Made by a program: the position numbers and the translations under genes
DNA from: Sporichthyaceae bacterium
GTDB lineage: Bacteria; Actinomycetota; Actinomycetes; Sporichthyales; Sporichthyaceae
Reading direction: 5' to 3'
Length of the DNA stretch: 64,000 nt
Assembly: GCA_036269075.1 (NCBI GenBank)
Contig: DATASX010000108.1
Location: 19,495 to 83,494 of the forward strand
In this document: positions 1 through 8,229 of the stretch, piece by piece
How the letters are laid out: the number at the start of each line of letters is the position of its first letter
Position numbering within the stretch: position 1 is the first letter of the stretch
The notes under the pieces: model-generated
Told to the model about the DNA's origin: nothing
The model's database searches: none
The model's input: only the letters and a program-made list of their open reading frames with translations

Positions 1-2
1 AC

Positions 3-515
3 CTGCACCGTGCGGACCTGAACCCGTTGGAGGAGGCGGCGGCTTACGACCAACTGCTCAAGGACTTCGACTGCACCCATGACGTGCTGGCCGCCCGGAT
101 CGGCCGGTCGCGCTCCCAGGTGTCGAACACGCTGCGACTGCTGAAGCTCCCGGTCGCGGTACAGCGTCGGGTCGCGGCCGGCGTGCTGTCGGCCGGTCAC
201 GCCCGCGCCTTGCTGTCGATCGAGGACTCCGACGAGCAGGAGCGCATCGCCGGGCGCATCGTGGCCGAGGGGTTGTCGGTGCGAGCTGTCGAGGAGCTCG
301 CCGCGATCGGCGACGGGAGCAAGCCGAAGATCCGGCGTTCCCCGGCCGCGCACCCGCGCTCGGAGGCGGCGGAGAACATCGCTGCCGCTCTGGCCGACCG
401 GTGGGACACCCGGGTCAAGGTCCAGCTGAGTCAGGGCCGGGGCCGGATGATCGTGGAGTTCGCCTCGGTCGACGACCTGGAACGGATCGTGGCCCTGATG
501 GGGCCCAACAGCTGA
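3..515 (+). CDS. parB: ParB chromosome-partitioning protein, 3' part (5' end outside window)
   Basis: This is the C-terminal 170 residues of ParB, open in frame from the left edge with no start codon, so the gene begins upstream. ParB is a CTP-dependent clamp that loads at parS sites near oriC and segregates the chromosome with ParA. The visible part starts inside the conserved core ([14 protein letters not shown]), continues through the helix-turn-helix ([19 protein letters not shown]) and ends in a C-terminal dimerisation region ([16 protein letters not shown]). A lysine/arginine/proline-rich linker separates them. Its position next to trxBA and sigM is the usual actinobacterial arrangement near the origin. 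Family identity is clear. Confidence 0.95.
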   Translation: MHRADLNPLEEAAAYDQLLKDFDCTHDVLAARIGRSRSQVSNTLRLLKLPVAVQRRVAAGVLSAGHARALLSIEDSDEQERIAGRIVAEGLSVRAVEELAAIGDGSKPKIRRSPAAHPRSEAAENIAAALADRWDTRVKVQLSQGRGRMIVEFASVDDLERIVALMGPNS

Positions 516-585
516 TCAACGCAACCGTCCCGCGGGCGATCGCGACGAACGCCTTGCGGATCTGGTGACGGCGTGCGACCGGCCC

Positions 586-591
586 TAGGCT
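586..591 (+). promoter_or_regulatory. TAGGCT -10-like hexamer upstream of the GNAT gene
   Basis: TAGGCT fits the actinobacterial -10 pattern TANNNT and lies 31 nt before the GTG start at 623, predicting a short 5' leader. The same hexamer recurs before other genes in this window. No convincing -35 element is visible. Confidence 0.4.
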
Positions 592-622
592 GTCCCCCAC
601 CGCTCTAGCCAGAGGTGGTGTC

Positions 623-1240
623 GTGACACGTCGGTTGGTCAACATCACGCTGGACAACCTCGACCAGTTGCCCCGCCGGTGCCGCTCGTGCGTGTTCTGG
701 GAGCTGGACCCGGTCTCCGGCGACCGCGCGAGCCATGCCGGTGACACCTCGCTGGAGAAGGAGGCCTGGGTGTCCGCGACGCTGCTGGAGTGGGGCTCCT
801 GCGGCAAGCTGGTCCAGGTCGACGGCTTCACCGCCGGCTACGTGGCCTACGCCCCGCCCGGCTACGTCCCCCGCTCGATCGCTTTCCCGACCTCACCGGT
901 CAGCGCGGATGCCGTGCTGCTGACGACCGCGTTCATCGTGCCGGAGTTCGTCGGCGGGGGACTGGGTCGGATGCTGGTGCAGGGCGCCGCCAAGGACCTG
1001 GTGCGCCGGGGGGTCAAGGCGATGGAGGCCTTCGGTGACGCCAAGGGAGAGTCCGAGGGCTGTCTGGTTCCGGCCGATTACCTGCGCGCGGTGGGGTTCA
1101 AGACCGTCCGGCCGCACCACCGCTTCCCGCGGCTGCGCCTGGAGCTCAAAACCACGGTGTCGTGGCGCGAGGACGTGGAGATCGCGCTGGAGCGACTGCT
1201 GGGCTCGATGACCCCGGAACCTGCGTTCCGTCCAGTCTGA
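623..1240 (+). CDS. GNAT family N-acetyltransferase
   Basis: A 205-residue acetyltransferase of the GNAT superfamily, which transfers acetyl from acetyl-CoA to an amine. The acetyl-CoA pyrophosphate-binding segment is visible as PEFVGGGLGRMLVQ, followed by a long helix (AAKDLVRRGVKAMEAFG) and the strand containing YLRAVGFKTV. The N-terminal part has a CRSCVFWE motif seen in the orthologue that commonly sits beside parB in actinobacteria. The GTG start is preceded by AGAGGTGG. The substrate is unknown. It converges on the CwlM-like gene across a palindromic repeat that overlaps its stop codon. Confidence 0.85.
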   Translation: MTRRLVNITLDNLDQLPRRCRSCVFWELDPVSGDRASHAGDTSLEKEAWVSATLLEWGSCGKLVQVDGFTAGYVAYAPPGYVPRSIAFPTSPVSADAVLLTTAFIVPEFVGGGLGRMLVQGAAKDLVRRGVKAMEAFGDAKGESEGCLVPADYLRAVGFKTVRPHHRFPRLRLELKTTVSWREDVEIALERLLGSMTPEPAFRPV

Positions 1241-1274
1241 CGGGTAGTCAGATTTATCTGACGATGCGTCAGAT
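1236..1274. repeat. Tandem palindromes (TCTGAC..GTCAGA) between convergent genes
   Basis: There are two dyads in a row. TCTGAC-N5-GTCAGA covers 1236-1252 and ATCTGACG-ATG-CGTCAGAT covers 1256-1274. They span the junction between two converging genes and overlap both 3' ends. An almost identical tandem pair occurs at 32026-32059 and a single copy at 57320. They may be a bidirectional terminator or a protein-binding repeat. Confidence 0.7.
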
Positions 1275-2453
1275 AGCCTTGCCGGCGAACAGCTCGTTGA
1301 TCCGCAGCGCGCCGGTGGGGGCGTCGTCGTCGGCCGGCAGATACAGCCTTTGGACGGCGATCACGATCGACTCGGCGACCACGTCGCGGAACGACGCGTC
1401 GGACAGCCGGGCCGCGTCGCCGGGGTTGGTCAGATACCCCAGGTCGAGCCGGACGGCCGGCATCCGGGTGCGGCGCAGCAGGTCCCACGTCTTGCCGTGG
1501 GAGCCGCAGTCGAGCAGATCCGTGCGGGCCACGATCTCGCGCAGCAGCAGCTCGGCGAAGCGCTCGCCGGTCGCGCTGGACTGCCCGTACCGGTCGGTGC
1601 CGAAGTAGTACGTCGCCACGCCGCAGGCTCCCGCGTTGGGGTGGCTGTCGACGTGCAGGGACACCACCAGGTCGGCGCGGGCCTCGTTGGCGAACATCGC
1701 CCGGGCCTCGTCGTCCAGGTCGACCCGGGAGGCGTGCCGGGCGCTGACCGCACGGGTCAGGTAGGCCTGTACGCCGGTGGCCGTCAGCCGGCCCTCGATG
1801 CGCGCGGCCAGGTCCTCGACGATCGACGCCTCGGTCAGCCCGTTGCCCACGTTGCCGTGGTCGAGCCCGCCGTGCCCCGGGTCGATCACGACCACCTTGC
1901 CGCCCAGCCGGGGGCCGGCGCGGGCCACGGCCTCGGCCTCGCGCAACCGGTGGGCGTGGCCGCCGACGACGGTGCGGTTCAGCCGCTCGAGCGCGCGGAA
2001 TGTCTCCGGTCCGCACGTGCCGTCGGCGCTGACCCCGAGGCTGCGTTGGAGTTCGCGCAGCGCGGCGGCGGTCTCGGCGCCGAAGATGCCGTCGACGCGA
2101 CCGCAGTTGAAGCCCATCTCCAGCAGTCGGCGCTGCAGCGCGGCGACGTCGTCGCCCCGCTGCGATCGGCTGACCTGGTGGGACAGCACCCGGTCGCCCA
2201 ACCGCCAGCGGGCTTCCTCGAGCGCCTCGTACGTCTCCCGGCCGACCAGGCCGTCGACGTTCAGGCCGCGTTGCTGCTGGAAGTGCCGGACCGCGCGGTC
2301 GCAGGCGTCGTCGAAGCTCGCTTCGGCGGGATCGTCGACAGCGTCCGGCGAGTCGGGCAGCAGGCTCAGGATCGCCAGCTTCCGCCGAATCTCGGCAACA
2401 GTCGGACCGGTGTCGCCCCGCCGGTGCACCGGGTGCGGCAGTCGGCTGTCCAC
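1269..2453 (-). CDS. cwlM: CwlM-like peptidoglycan-binding / amidase_3 domain protein
   Basis: A 394-residue protein with two N-terminal peptidoglycan-binding repeats (about residues 14-75 and 95-160) and a C-terminal N-acetylmuramoyl-L-alanine amidase_3 domain. The zinc-site pattern is present: PGHGG (His194), LTEAS (Glu208) and SLHVDSH (His267). The usual catalytic Glu near the C-terminus is Asp in RLDLGYLTNP. In mycobacteria the orthologue CwlM acts mainly in the cytoplasm as a PknB-phosphorylated activator of MurA and as a MurJ partner. The lack of a signal peptide and the nearby murJ fit that role. I chose GTG at 2453 because GGGAGGAGA lies just upstream; a start at 2531 is possible but has no such site. 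Confidence 0.85.
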   Translation of the reverse strand: MDSRLPHPVHRRGDTGPTVAEIRRKLAILSLLPDSPDAVDDPAEASFDDACDRAVRHFQQQRGLNVDGLVGRETYEALEEARWRLGDRVLSHQVSRSQRGDDVAALQRRLLEMGFNCGRVDGIFGAETAAALRELQRSLGVSADGTCGPETFRALERLNRTVVGGHAHRLREAEAVARAGPRLGGKVVVIDPGHGGLDHGNVGNGLTEASIVEDLAARIEGRLTATGVQAYLTRAVSARHASRVDLDDEARAMFANEARADLVVSLHVDSHPNAGACGVATYYFGTDRYGQSSATGERFAELLLREIVARTDLLDCGSHGKTWDLLRRTRMPAVRLDLGYLTNPGDAARLSDASFRDVVAESIVIAVQRLYLPADDDAPTGALRINELFAGKAI

Positions 2454-2617
2454 GCCGGTGTCTCCTCCCAGTGCTGCCCACGCAGTGGGCTCGGGCCGAA
2501 CAAGGGTCGAGCCTAGCCCCGCCGGGTGCACGCACGCGGTTGATTGCTCCGTGACGAACCGCTGGTTTGCGCGAGCCGTTGAATGAGGACATCGGGGGCT
2601 CCGGGTCCCGACATGGC

Positions 2618-2652
2618 GACGGGCCGACCGGTGCGATACCGGTCGACCCGTC
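2618..2652 (-). terminator. Hairpin terminator after trxA
   Basis: A 15-bp stem with one mismatch (GACGGG..ACCGGT and its complement) surrounds a 5-nt loop. It begins 10 nt beyond the trxA stop and would end trxBA transcription. Confidence 0.7.
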
Positions 2653-2661
2653 GGATCAGGC

Positions 2662-2985
2662 TCAGACGTACTCGGCGAGGTCCTTCAGGATCATCGGCTT
2701 CGGCTTGGCGCCGATGATCTGCTTGACGACCTGGCCGCCCGAGTAGAGGTTCATCGTCGGGATCGAGACGACGCCGTACTTCGCGGCGGTCTTCGGGTTC
2801 TCGTCGACGTTGAGCTTCAGGATTCGGATCTTGCCCTCGTTCTCGGCGGCGATCTCCTCGAGGATCGGAGCGACCTGGCGACACGGTCCGCACCATGGCG
2901 CCCAGAAGTCGACCAGCACCGGTACGTCAGCACCGAGCACGTCGGACTCGAAGGTCTTGTCGGTGACTTCCCCGATGGAACCCAT
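2662..2985 (-). CDS. trxA: Thioredoxin
   Basis: A 107-residue single-domain thioredoxin, the usual length. The active site is WCGPC (Cys32 and Cys35), preceded by VLVDFWAP, and the cis-proline loop is SIPT. It reduces cytoplasmic protein disulfides and is itself reduced by the TrxB encoded 65 bp upstream. The ATG at 2985 is preceded by AGGAGA at good spacing, so the longer in-frame reading to 3102 is not the start. It is probably co-transcribed with trxB from the SigR/SigH-type promoter upstream and ended by the hairpin at 2618-2652. Confidence 0.97.
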   Translation of the reverse strand: MGSIGEVTDKTFESDVLGADVPVLVDFWAPWCGPCRQVAPILEEIAAENEGKIRILKLNVDENPKTAAKYGVVSIPTMNLYSGGQVVKQIIGAKPKPMILKDLAEYV

Positions 2986-3050
2986 GGTGTCTTTTCTCCT
3001 CTCGACGGCTCGCGCTGCGAGCCGGTGGCGGGTGCTGAAGTTCGGTGCGA

Positions 3051-3983
3051 TCAGTGCTCGGCGTCGGCCAGGAACCGCTCTGCGTCCAGGGCCGCGGCAC
3101 ACCCGGTACCCGCCGCGGTGATGGCTTGACGGTAGATGTGGTCGACGACGTCGCCGCAGGCGAACACACCGCTCAGGTTGGTCCGGGTGCTGGGCGAGGC
3201 CACCTTGACGTAGCCCTCGCCGTCCAGGGCGACCTGACCCTTGAACAGTTCCGAGCGCGGGTCGTGGCCGATCGCGACGAACAGGCCCGTCAGATCTAGT
3301 TTGGACTCCTCGCCGCTCTTCAGATTGCGCACCACGAGCCCGGTGACCTTGTCCTCACCGATCACGTCGATCGGCTCGGAATCCCACAGGAACTTGATCT
3401 TCGGGTTGTCGAAGGCGCGCATCTGCATGACCTTGCTGGCGCGCAACTCTGCCCGGCGGTGGATGACGGTCACCGATTTGGCGAACCGAGCCAGGAAAGT
3501 GGCTTCCTCCATCGCGGAGTCCCCGCCGCCGACCACCGCGATGTCCTGGTCGCGGAAGAAGAACCCGTCGCAGGTCGCGCACCAGGACACCCCGTGGCCG
3601 GACAGCCGCTTCTCGTTGGTCAGCCCCAACTCCTTGTAGCGGGAGCCGGTCGCCAGGATCACGGTGGTGGCGGTGTGCTCGCCGTCGGAGGCGGTGACCT
3701 TCTTGACCGGTCCGGTCAGGTCGACCGCGGTCACGTCGGCGCCGACCAACTGGGCCCCGAACCGCTCGGCCTGGGCGCGCATCGCGAACATCAGATCCGG
3801 GCCCTGGACCCCGGAAGCGAAACCGGGGAAGTTCTCGACCTCGGTGGTGTTCATCAGCGCGCCACCCATGGTGACCGCGCCTTCGAACACCAGCGGGTTC
3901 AGGTCCGCGCGCGCCGCGTAGACGGCTGCCGTGTAGCCCGCCGGGCCCGACCCAACAATGATGACGTTCCGTTGCTCGCTCAC
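3051..3983 (-). CDS. trxB: Thioredoxin-disulfide reductase (NADPH, FAD)
   Basis: A 310-residue low-molecular-weight thioredoxin reductase. The FAD-binding motif is [10 protein letters not shown] (residues 11-20). The redox-active site is CATC (Cys135, Cys138) in [10 protein letters not shown]. The NADPH motif [10 protein letters not shown] follows, and the second FAD segment [10 protein letters not shown] is near the end. It passes electrons from NADPH to TrxA, encoded next to it. The GTG start has GAGG upstream. A SigR/SigH-type promoter 54-83 nt upstream indicates induction by disulfide stress, as known for Streptomyces trxBA. Confidence 0.96.
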   Translation of the reverse strand: MSEQRNVIIVGSGPAGYTAAVYAARADLNPLVFEGAVTMGGALMNTTEVENFPGFASGVQGPDLMFAMRAQAERFGAQLVGADVTAVDLTGPVKKVTASDGEHTATTVILATGSRYKELGLTNEKRLSGHGVSWCATCDGFFFRDQDIAVVGGGDSAMEEATFLARFAKSVTVIHRRAELRASKVMQMRAFDNPKIKFLWDSEPIDVIGEDKVTGLVVRNLKSGEESKLDLTGLFVAIGHDPRSELFKGQVALDGEGYVKVASPSTRTNLSGVFACGDVVDHIYRQAITAAGTGCAAALDAERFLADAEH

Positions 3984-4036
3984 GCCGGTCCTCGCTCGTC
4001 AGTTTTCGCGACCTGGGCCGCGAACTTCACGTTGCC

Positions 4037-4066
4037 GAAAACCGATCCTAGGGCTGCGTTGTTCCC
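4037..4066 (-). promoter_or_regulatory. SigR/SigH-type promoter for trxBA
   Basis: Read on the minus strand the site is GGGAAC, 18 nt, then GTTTTC. This matches the thiol-stress sigma consensus GGGAAT-N18-GTT of Streptomyces SigR and mycobacterial SigH. It ends 54 bp before the trxB start. trxBA is a classic target of that regulon. Confidence 0.75.
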
Positions 4067-4093
4067 GGGCCCGCGGTTGCCGGGCCGGGGAAC
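4061..4093 (-). terminator. GC-rich hairpin after the anti-sigma gene
   Basis: An imperfect inverted repeat (GTTCCCGGGCCCG..CGGGCCGGGGAAC) lies directly beyond the anti-sigma stop. Its left end overlaps the -35 part of the trxB promoter, so the two transcription units are tightly packed. Confidence 0.5.
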
Positions 4094-4099
4094 GAACGA

Positions 4100-5731
4100 C
4101 TAGGGCTTGCCGGCCGAGGGGAAGAACGCCTTCGTCTCCAGCGGCTGCGGGGTCGAGGTGTCCAGCGGGTCGGCGGTGGCCGCCGGGACCGAGGACTTCA
4201 CCTGTGTCTGCGACGGTGTGACAGCCCCGACCCGCTTGGGCTGGGTCGTCGACTGCGCCGCCGACCCGGTGCCCGGCTTGTCGACCGGCTGCGACCAGGG
4301 CGTCTGCGCCGGGTTCGCCGCTCCATGGCACTCGCCGTAGAAGACGTAGCCGATGACCTGGTTCGCGTTGTCGCTCTGTACGACCACGACCGTGGCGGGC
4401 TTGTTCTGCCAGGTGCCCTCGTCGCCGGCGACCGCCGCGCGGCCGATCTGCCTCGCGCAGCGCAGCACTCGGGCCTGGACGTTCGCCGAAGCCGGGCCGT
4501 GCGCGACCGGCGCCAGGTCGGCCGCGGAGGGCGCGGAGTAGTTGGTTGCCACGTTCTGGGAGGGGCTGACCCCGGAGGACGTGGTGTCGGCCGTTGTGGT
4601 CGAGGAACTCGGCGCACTGGCCGGAGGAGCCGCCGGGTCGCCCGGGGCTGCCGGGTCGCCGCCGGCACTCTGGCCGCCGCCTGCCGGGACGCTGTCGTTC
4701 GACTCGGTGTGCTGGTCGGCCTGCGAGACCAGGTCCATGACCTTCGAGGCGAAGTTGTCCTCGTTGTAGGCCTGGCCGGTCTGGGTGACGTACGGGTCGC
4801 CCTCGGACTTGCCCGGCACGTTCTCGGTGCCGACGCGACCGCCGGGCTTGGTGGCGGTGTTCGGCGCGGCCATCTGCTTGCCCGGCTGGGCGGCGGGGGT
4901 CGGACCGGCTGCGGGAGCCTGCGTGGCCGCGGGCGGGTTGGTCTGGCCGGCCGCCGGGTTGCCACCCGAGGGCTCGTTCTTGTGGCCCTTGGGGATGATC
5001 AGCGGCGCCGCGTTGCCGCCCGCCTTCGAGTTGTTGTTCTGCGTGCCAACGGGCTGGGCGGGCTGAACCTGGATCGGGTGGCCGTTCGCGCCTTGCACGA
5101 TCTCGCCGCCACCGGGCTGAAGGACCTTGACCGCCGTCTTGGTGTCCTTGCCCTTGACCACGTAGACCGAGCCGTCGGAGGTCACGTAGTTGCCCTGGGC
5201 GTTCTTGACCGCGCCACTGGGGACGTTGAGCACGTCGGCCGACAGGTAGGTCGCCTGGACCTCCGGCGGCGGGACCGATCCCGCGTCGGGCTGCTCACTG
5301 TGGTTGCCGACCGACTCGATGCCGAGCGCGACCCCGCCGACGAGCAGCACGACGCTGGCCGCGACCGTGCTGACCCGGCGCAGGCCGGTCATCATGATTT
5401 TGCGCCGCGAGGCGAGGTCGATGACCTCGGCCCCGCCGCCGGTGGCCGCCGCCACCGAGGTGGCGGGCCGGGCGGACAACCCGGGCGTCACCGGTTCGGC
5501 GATGGCCAGTTCGGCCAGAGTCGCGTTGATGCGGGCGACGTACTGTGCGGGCATCGGCCCGGGGTCGTCGGACGCGAGGATGTCCGAGACGGAGGCCAAC
5601 AACATGGCAGTGTCACGGCAGTCGGCACACGAATCGAGGTGCGCCGACACCCGTCCGGCCTCGGACTCGCCGAGGAGACCCTCGGCGTGGTCCGCCAGAG
5701 TGTCTGTAGATACGTGCTCGCCGTAAGTCAT
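4100..5731 (-). CDS. Zinc-binding anti-sigma factor, membrane-anchored (SigM partner)
   Basis: A 543-residue anti-sigma factor whose ATG overlaps the sigM stop as ATGA, so the two are translationally coupled. The N-terminal zf-HC2/ZAS domain has the HxxxCxxC signature (His31, Cys35, Cys38 in HLDSCADC), which grips ECF sigma factors. One transmembrane helix follows at about 113-137 (VSTVAASVVLLVGGVALGIE). The long outer part is rich in Pro, Ala, Gly, Ser and Thr and ends in a more ordered segment with conserved cysteines (RCARQIG, YGECHG). The C-terminal sensor is much longer than in a minimal anti-sigma factor. The signal sensed is unknown. Confidence 0.85.
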   Translation of the reverse strand: MTYGEHVSTDTLADHAEGLLGESEAGRVSAHLDSCADCRDTAMLLASVSDILASDDPGPMPAQYVARINATLAELAIAEPVTPGLSARPATSVAAATGGGAEVIDLASRRKIMMTGLRRVSTVAASVVLLVGGVALGIESVGNHSEQPDAGSVPPPEVQATYLSADVLNVPSGAVKNAQGNYVTSDGSVYVVKGKDTKTAVKVLQPGGGEIVQGANGHPIQVQPAQPVGTQNNNSKAGGNAAPLIIPKGHKNEPSGGNPAAGQTNPPAATQAPAAGPTPAAQPGKQMAAPNTATKPGGRVGTENVPGKSEGDPYVTQTGQAYNEDNFASKVMDLVSQADQHTESNDSVPAGGGQSAGGDPAAPGDPAAPPASAPSSSTTTADTTSSGVSPSQNVATNYSAPSAADLAPVAHGPASANVQARVLRCARQIGRAAVAGDEGTWQNKPATVVVVQSDNANQVIGYVFYGECHGAANPAQTPWSQPVDKPGTGSAAQSTTQPKRVGAVTPSQTQVKSSVPAATADPLDTSTPQPLETKAFFPSAGKP

Positions 5732-6435
5732 TTCCGCTGGTCCGCTCCTTCCGCCGAGCCCGTTGGGCCAGGCGGTCCCCCACCGACTGCCGGCGTCGCA
5801 CCCCGGTGCAGAGGCACAACTTTGGCACTCACCTCCGGTTCGACGCAGGCGGAGCCAATCTCGTTCCCTTGCCTCAAATGTGCCAGCAACGGAAGTAGTC
5901 GGGCACGTCCGCGTGCGCACCGACTCTTCACGGTTCCAGTGGGTACGCCGAGGATCTTCCCGGCCTCCTCCACGGGGTATCCCTGCAGGTCAACCAGCAC
6001 AAGCGCGGCTCGCTGGTCCATCGGCAGGGTGGCCAACGCGGCCGCGACGTCCATCGAGAGATCGGCATCGTCGGTCGGGTCGTCGGCGATGGCGACATCC
6101 CGGCCGCCGCGGTCCTCGTCGTTCTCCTGGTCCGGAAGCGGGACCGTGCGCCGGATGCTGCGGCGCCGGGCCCGGTCCAGGCAGGCGTTGACGACGATGC
6201 GGTGCAGCCAGGTGGTGATCGCGGAGTCACCACGAAAAGCGCCCGCCGCCCGGTAGGCCGAGACCAGCGCGTCCTGGACGGCGTCGGCCGCCTCCTCCGG
6301 GTCGCCCAGGGTGCGCAGCGCGACGGCCCACATGCGGTCGCGGTGCCGCCGCACGATCTCGCCGAACGCGTCCGGGTCGCCTTCCCGGTGCAGTTCCAGC
6401 AGCTCGCGGTCGGAGGTCGCCGTCAGCTCAGCCAT
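5728..6435 (-). CDS. sigM: ECF RNA polymerase sigma factor SigM
   Basis: A 235-residue extracytoplasmic-function sigma factor. Region 2 is seen in DAFGEIVRRHRDRMWAVALR and the DNA-melting part AITTWLHRIVVNACLDRARR. Region 4 is seen in LPMDQRAALVLVDLQGYPVE followed by the helix-turn-helix GVPTGTVKSRCARGRARL. An acidic linker joins them. The next gene is its cognate zinc anti-sigma factor, overlapping by 4 bp. Position beside trxBA and the MurJ block matches actinobacterial sigM. I chose ATG at 6435; the reading extends to a TTG at 6489 and neither has a strong ribosome site. Confidence 0.9.
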   Translation of the reverse strand: MAELTATSDRELLELHREGDPDAFGEIVRRHRDRMWAVALRTLGDPEEAADAVQDALVSAYRAAGAFRGDSAITTWLHRIVVNACLDRARRRSIRRTVPLPDQENDEDRGGRDVAIADDPTDDADLSMDVAAALATLPMDQRAALVLVDLQGYPVEEAGKILGVPTGTVKSRCARGRARLLPLLAHLRQGNEIGSACVEPEVSAKVVPLHRGATPAVGGGPPGPTGSAEGADQRK

Positions 6436-6591
6436 GGCCGCGGCATCCGACAGAACTGGACCCTCGCCGCCCCGCGGGCGCACCCGCAAGAAGGGCGTGG
6501 GACGTTGCCCTCCTGGCCGGTCGCCGGCAACGGCCCGGCATCCGGCTCAGTTCAGTCAACATCGGCGCAGGCGTCTCCCGGGAAAGACTGT

Positions 6592-6605
6592 CAAGGTAAG
6601 CCTTG
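6592..6605. promoter_or_regulatory. Inverted repeat resembling half of an iron box
   Basis: CAAGG-TAAG-CCTTG is a perfect short dyad upstream of sigM. The left 12 nt fit the IdeR/DtxR pattern WAGGTWAGSCTW, but the right arm does not. A TTGACA on the minus strand overlaps it. It may be a regulatory site, with low certainty. Confidence 0.2.
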
Positions 6606-6663
6606 GTACACGGTACGCGAAGGGCGGGGAGGCTTCGGCGAGCCGTCGCGGGGGTGGACGTGA

Positions 6664-8118
6664 TCAACCGCTCACGGTTACTTCCGAGATGCCGCTGCGG
6701 TACCCGCCGCCGGAGGGATCCTTCGGCAGCCGGGTCAACCAGATCAGGATGAACCGCGTGTTCGTCGCATATGCGAACCGCAGCGTGTCCTCGGCGGGGG
6801 CGTTGTCGGCCGAGGACAGCACCAGGTAGGAATCCAGGTCGGTGGGCGCGGTCGAGGCCGAGGCTCCCGCGGCCCGGATCTGGAACCAGGTGCCGGCGAC
6901 CGGCAGCAGCAGCTTCACCTGGCGCACCACCTGGGCGTGACCGAGGTCGAGCACCAGCCCGACCCCGGGCTTGGACTTGTTGAACGTCGCGGTCCGGTAC
7001 CGGTTGGTGTGCCAGGTGGTGTCCGCCTTGCCGTCGACGGCAAGCGGCGCCTGTTCCGGATTCTCGGTCTGGTCGCCACCGGGTGCCGGGTCGAAGTCGA
7101 TGACGTCGGCGATCGGGATCGTTTGCAGGGTGTCGGCCCCGGTGGCGTCCGAGTTCGACCCGCTGCCCGAACCGATCGCCCGGGCGATCTGCCAGCCGAG
7201 CAGCGACAGGCCCAGCGCCAGCACGAACGCGACGCCGATCTGCGCGCCCCGGGTGGCGTTCGACGGTCGCCAGGACGGGCCCGAGGCCGCACTGGGCGTC
7301 GGCGGGGCGAAGGTGCGCGGGGCGGACGGTTTGGCCGGCGGCGGGCTCGGGGTCCGATGCGGCACCTTCCGGATCGCGGCGGCCAGCTCAGCCGGCGTCC
7401 GCAGCGGACTGCCGGCCCGCGGCCGCGGGTTCAGCACCCGGTCGACGATCGAGTCGACCGCGTCCGGCACGCCGGCCCGGACCTGCCGGGGCGTGCAGAT
7501 CGCCCCGTTCTCGTACGGCGCGGCGGGCAGGCCGAACGCCTCGCCCTCCGGCCACTTCGCGGTGAGCATCGCGTAGAGCACCCGGGCCAGCCCCCGAGTG
7601 TCGGCCCGGGCCGGGTCGACCGCGCTCGTGCCGTGCAGTGCCGCCTCCACGCACAGCCCGAAGATCTTGACCTGGCCGGCCGGCGTGATCAGCACGGTGT
7701 TCGGTTGGAGGCGCAGATGGGCCAGCCCGGCCTCGTGGGCGACGCTCAACGCCTCCGCGGCCTCGGTGATCATCACCTGGGCGTCCGCCGGGCCCAACGG
7801 ACCTTCCTCGGCGAGCACCACGCGCACCGGCCGAGCCGTCGGGATCCATTCCTGGATGACGTGGACGACCTGGTCAGTTCGGACTGCGTCGAGGATGCGG
7901 ACGAACCGAGGGTCGTCGATGTTCGCGGCAGCCTGCGCGGCGGCGACCACCGCCTCGGCCAGGTCGTGGTCCTCGGGGATCAGGTAGATGCCGACCGGAC
8001 GGGCCAGCATCTCGTCGGTGGCGTGCCAGAACGCGATCCCGTCGTAGTCCCGCATCAGCTCCGCGAGCCGGTAGCGGCCCCCGATTCGGGTGCCGACCTC
8101 CGGGGTCGCTCGTGCCAC
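6664..8118 (-). CDS. Membrane-anchored pseudokinase (MviN-associated)
   Basis: A 484-residue protein with an N-terminal Hanks-type kinase fold, a proline-rich linker, one transmembrane helix (IGVAFVLALGLSLLGWQIARA) and an outer discoidin-like beta-sandwich domain. The kinase signature residues are gone: no glycine-rich loop lysine (GIYLI in place of VAIK), HLRLQPN in place of HRDLKPEN, and IFG in place of DFG. It is therefore a pseudokinase. In Mycobacterium tuberculosis this module is fused to MviN/MurJ and, once phosphorylated by PknB, recruits FhaA. Here it is a separate gene directly downstream of murJ. GTG at 8118 is favoured by GAAGGA six nt upstream; ATG at 8178 is an alternative. Confidence 0.85.
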   Translation of the reverse strand: MARATPEVGTRIGGRYRLAELMRDYDGIAFWHATDEMLARPVGIYLIPEDHDLAEAVVAAAQAAANIDDPRFVRILDAVRTDQVVHVIQEWIPTARPVRVVLAEEGPLGPADAQVMITEAAEALSVAHEAGLAHLRLQPNTVLITPAGQVKIFGLCVEAALHGTSAVDPARADTRGLARVLYAMLTAKWPEGEAFGLPAAPYENGAICTPRQVRAGVPDAVDSIVDRVLNPRPRAGSPLRTPAELAAAIRKVPHRTPSPPPAKPSAPRTFAPPTPSAASGPSWRPSNATRGAQIGVAFVLALGLSLLGWQIARAIGSGSGSNSDATGADTLQTIPIADVIDFDPAPGGDQTENPEQAPLAVDGKADTTWHTNRYRTATFNKSKPGVGLVLDLGHAQVVRQVKLLLPVAGTWFQIRAAGASASTAPTDLDSYLVLSSADNAPAEDTLRFAYATNTRFILIWLTRLPKDPSGGGYRSGISEVTVSG

Positions 8119-8229
8119 CAGCAGTCCTTCCGTACCGAGGGAGCGCCGGTCGGGGTGGGACGCCCTCGTCCGCTCCATCCTAGGTCGGCGCGGCGCCGCA
8201 GCACGGTCACTACTCCGGCGGGTCCGGAC

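Noticed and set aside
4325..6256. A 643-codon open frame on the plus strand opposite the anti-sigma gene
   Set aside because: Its composition is the mirror of the Pro/Ala-rich sensor; the minus-strand product has clear motifs and coupling to sigM.
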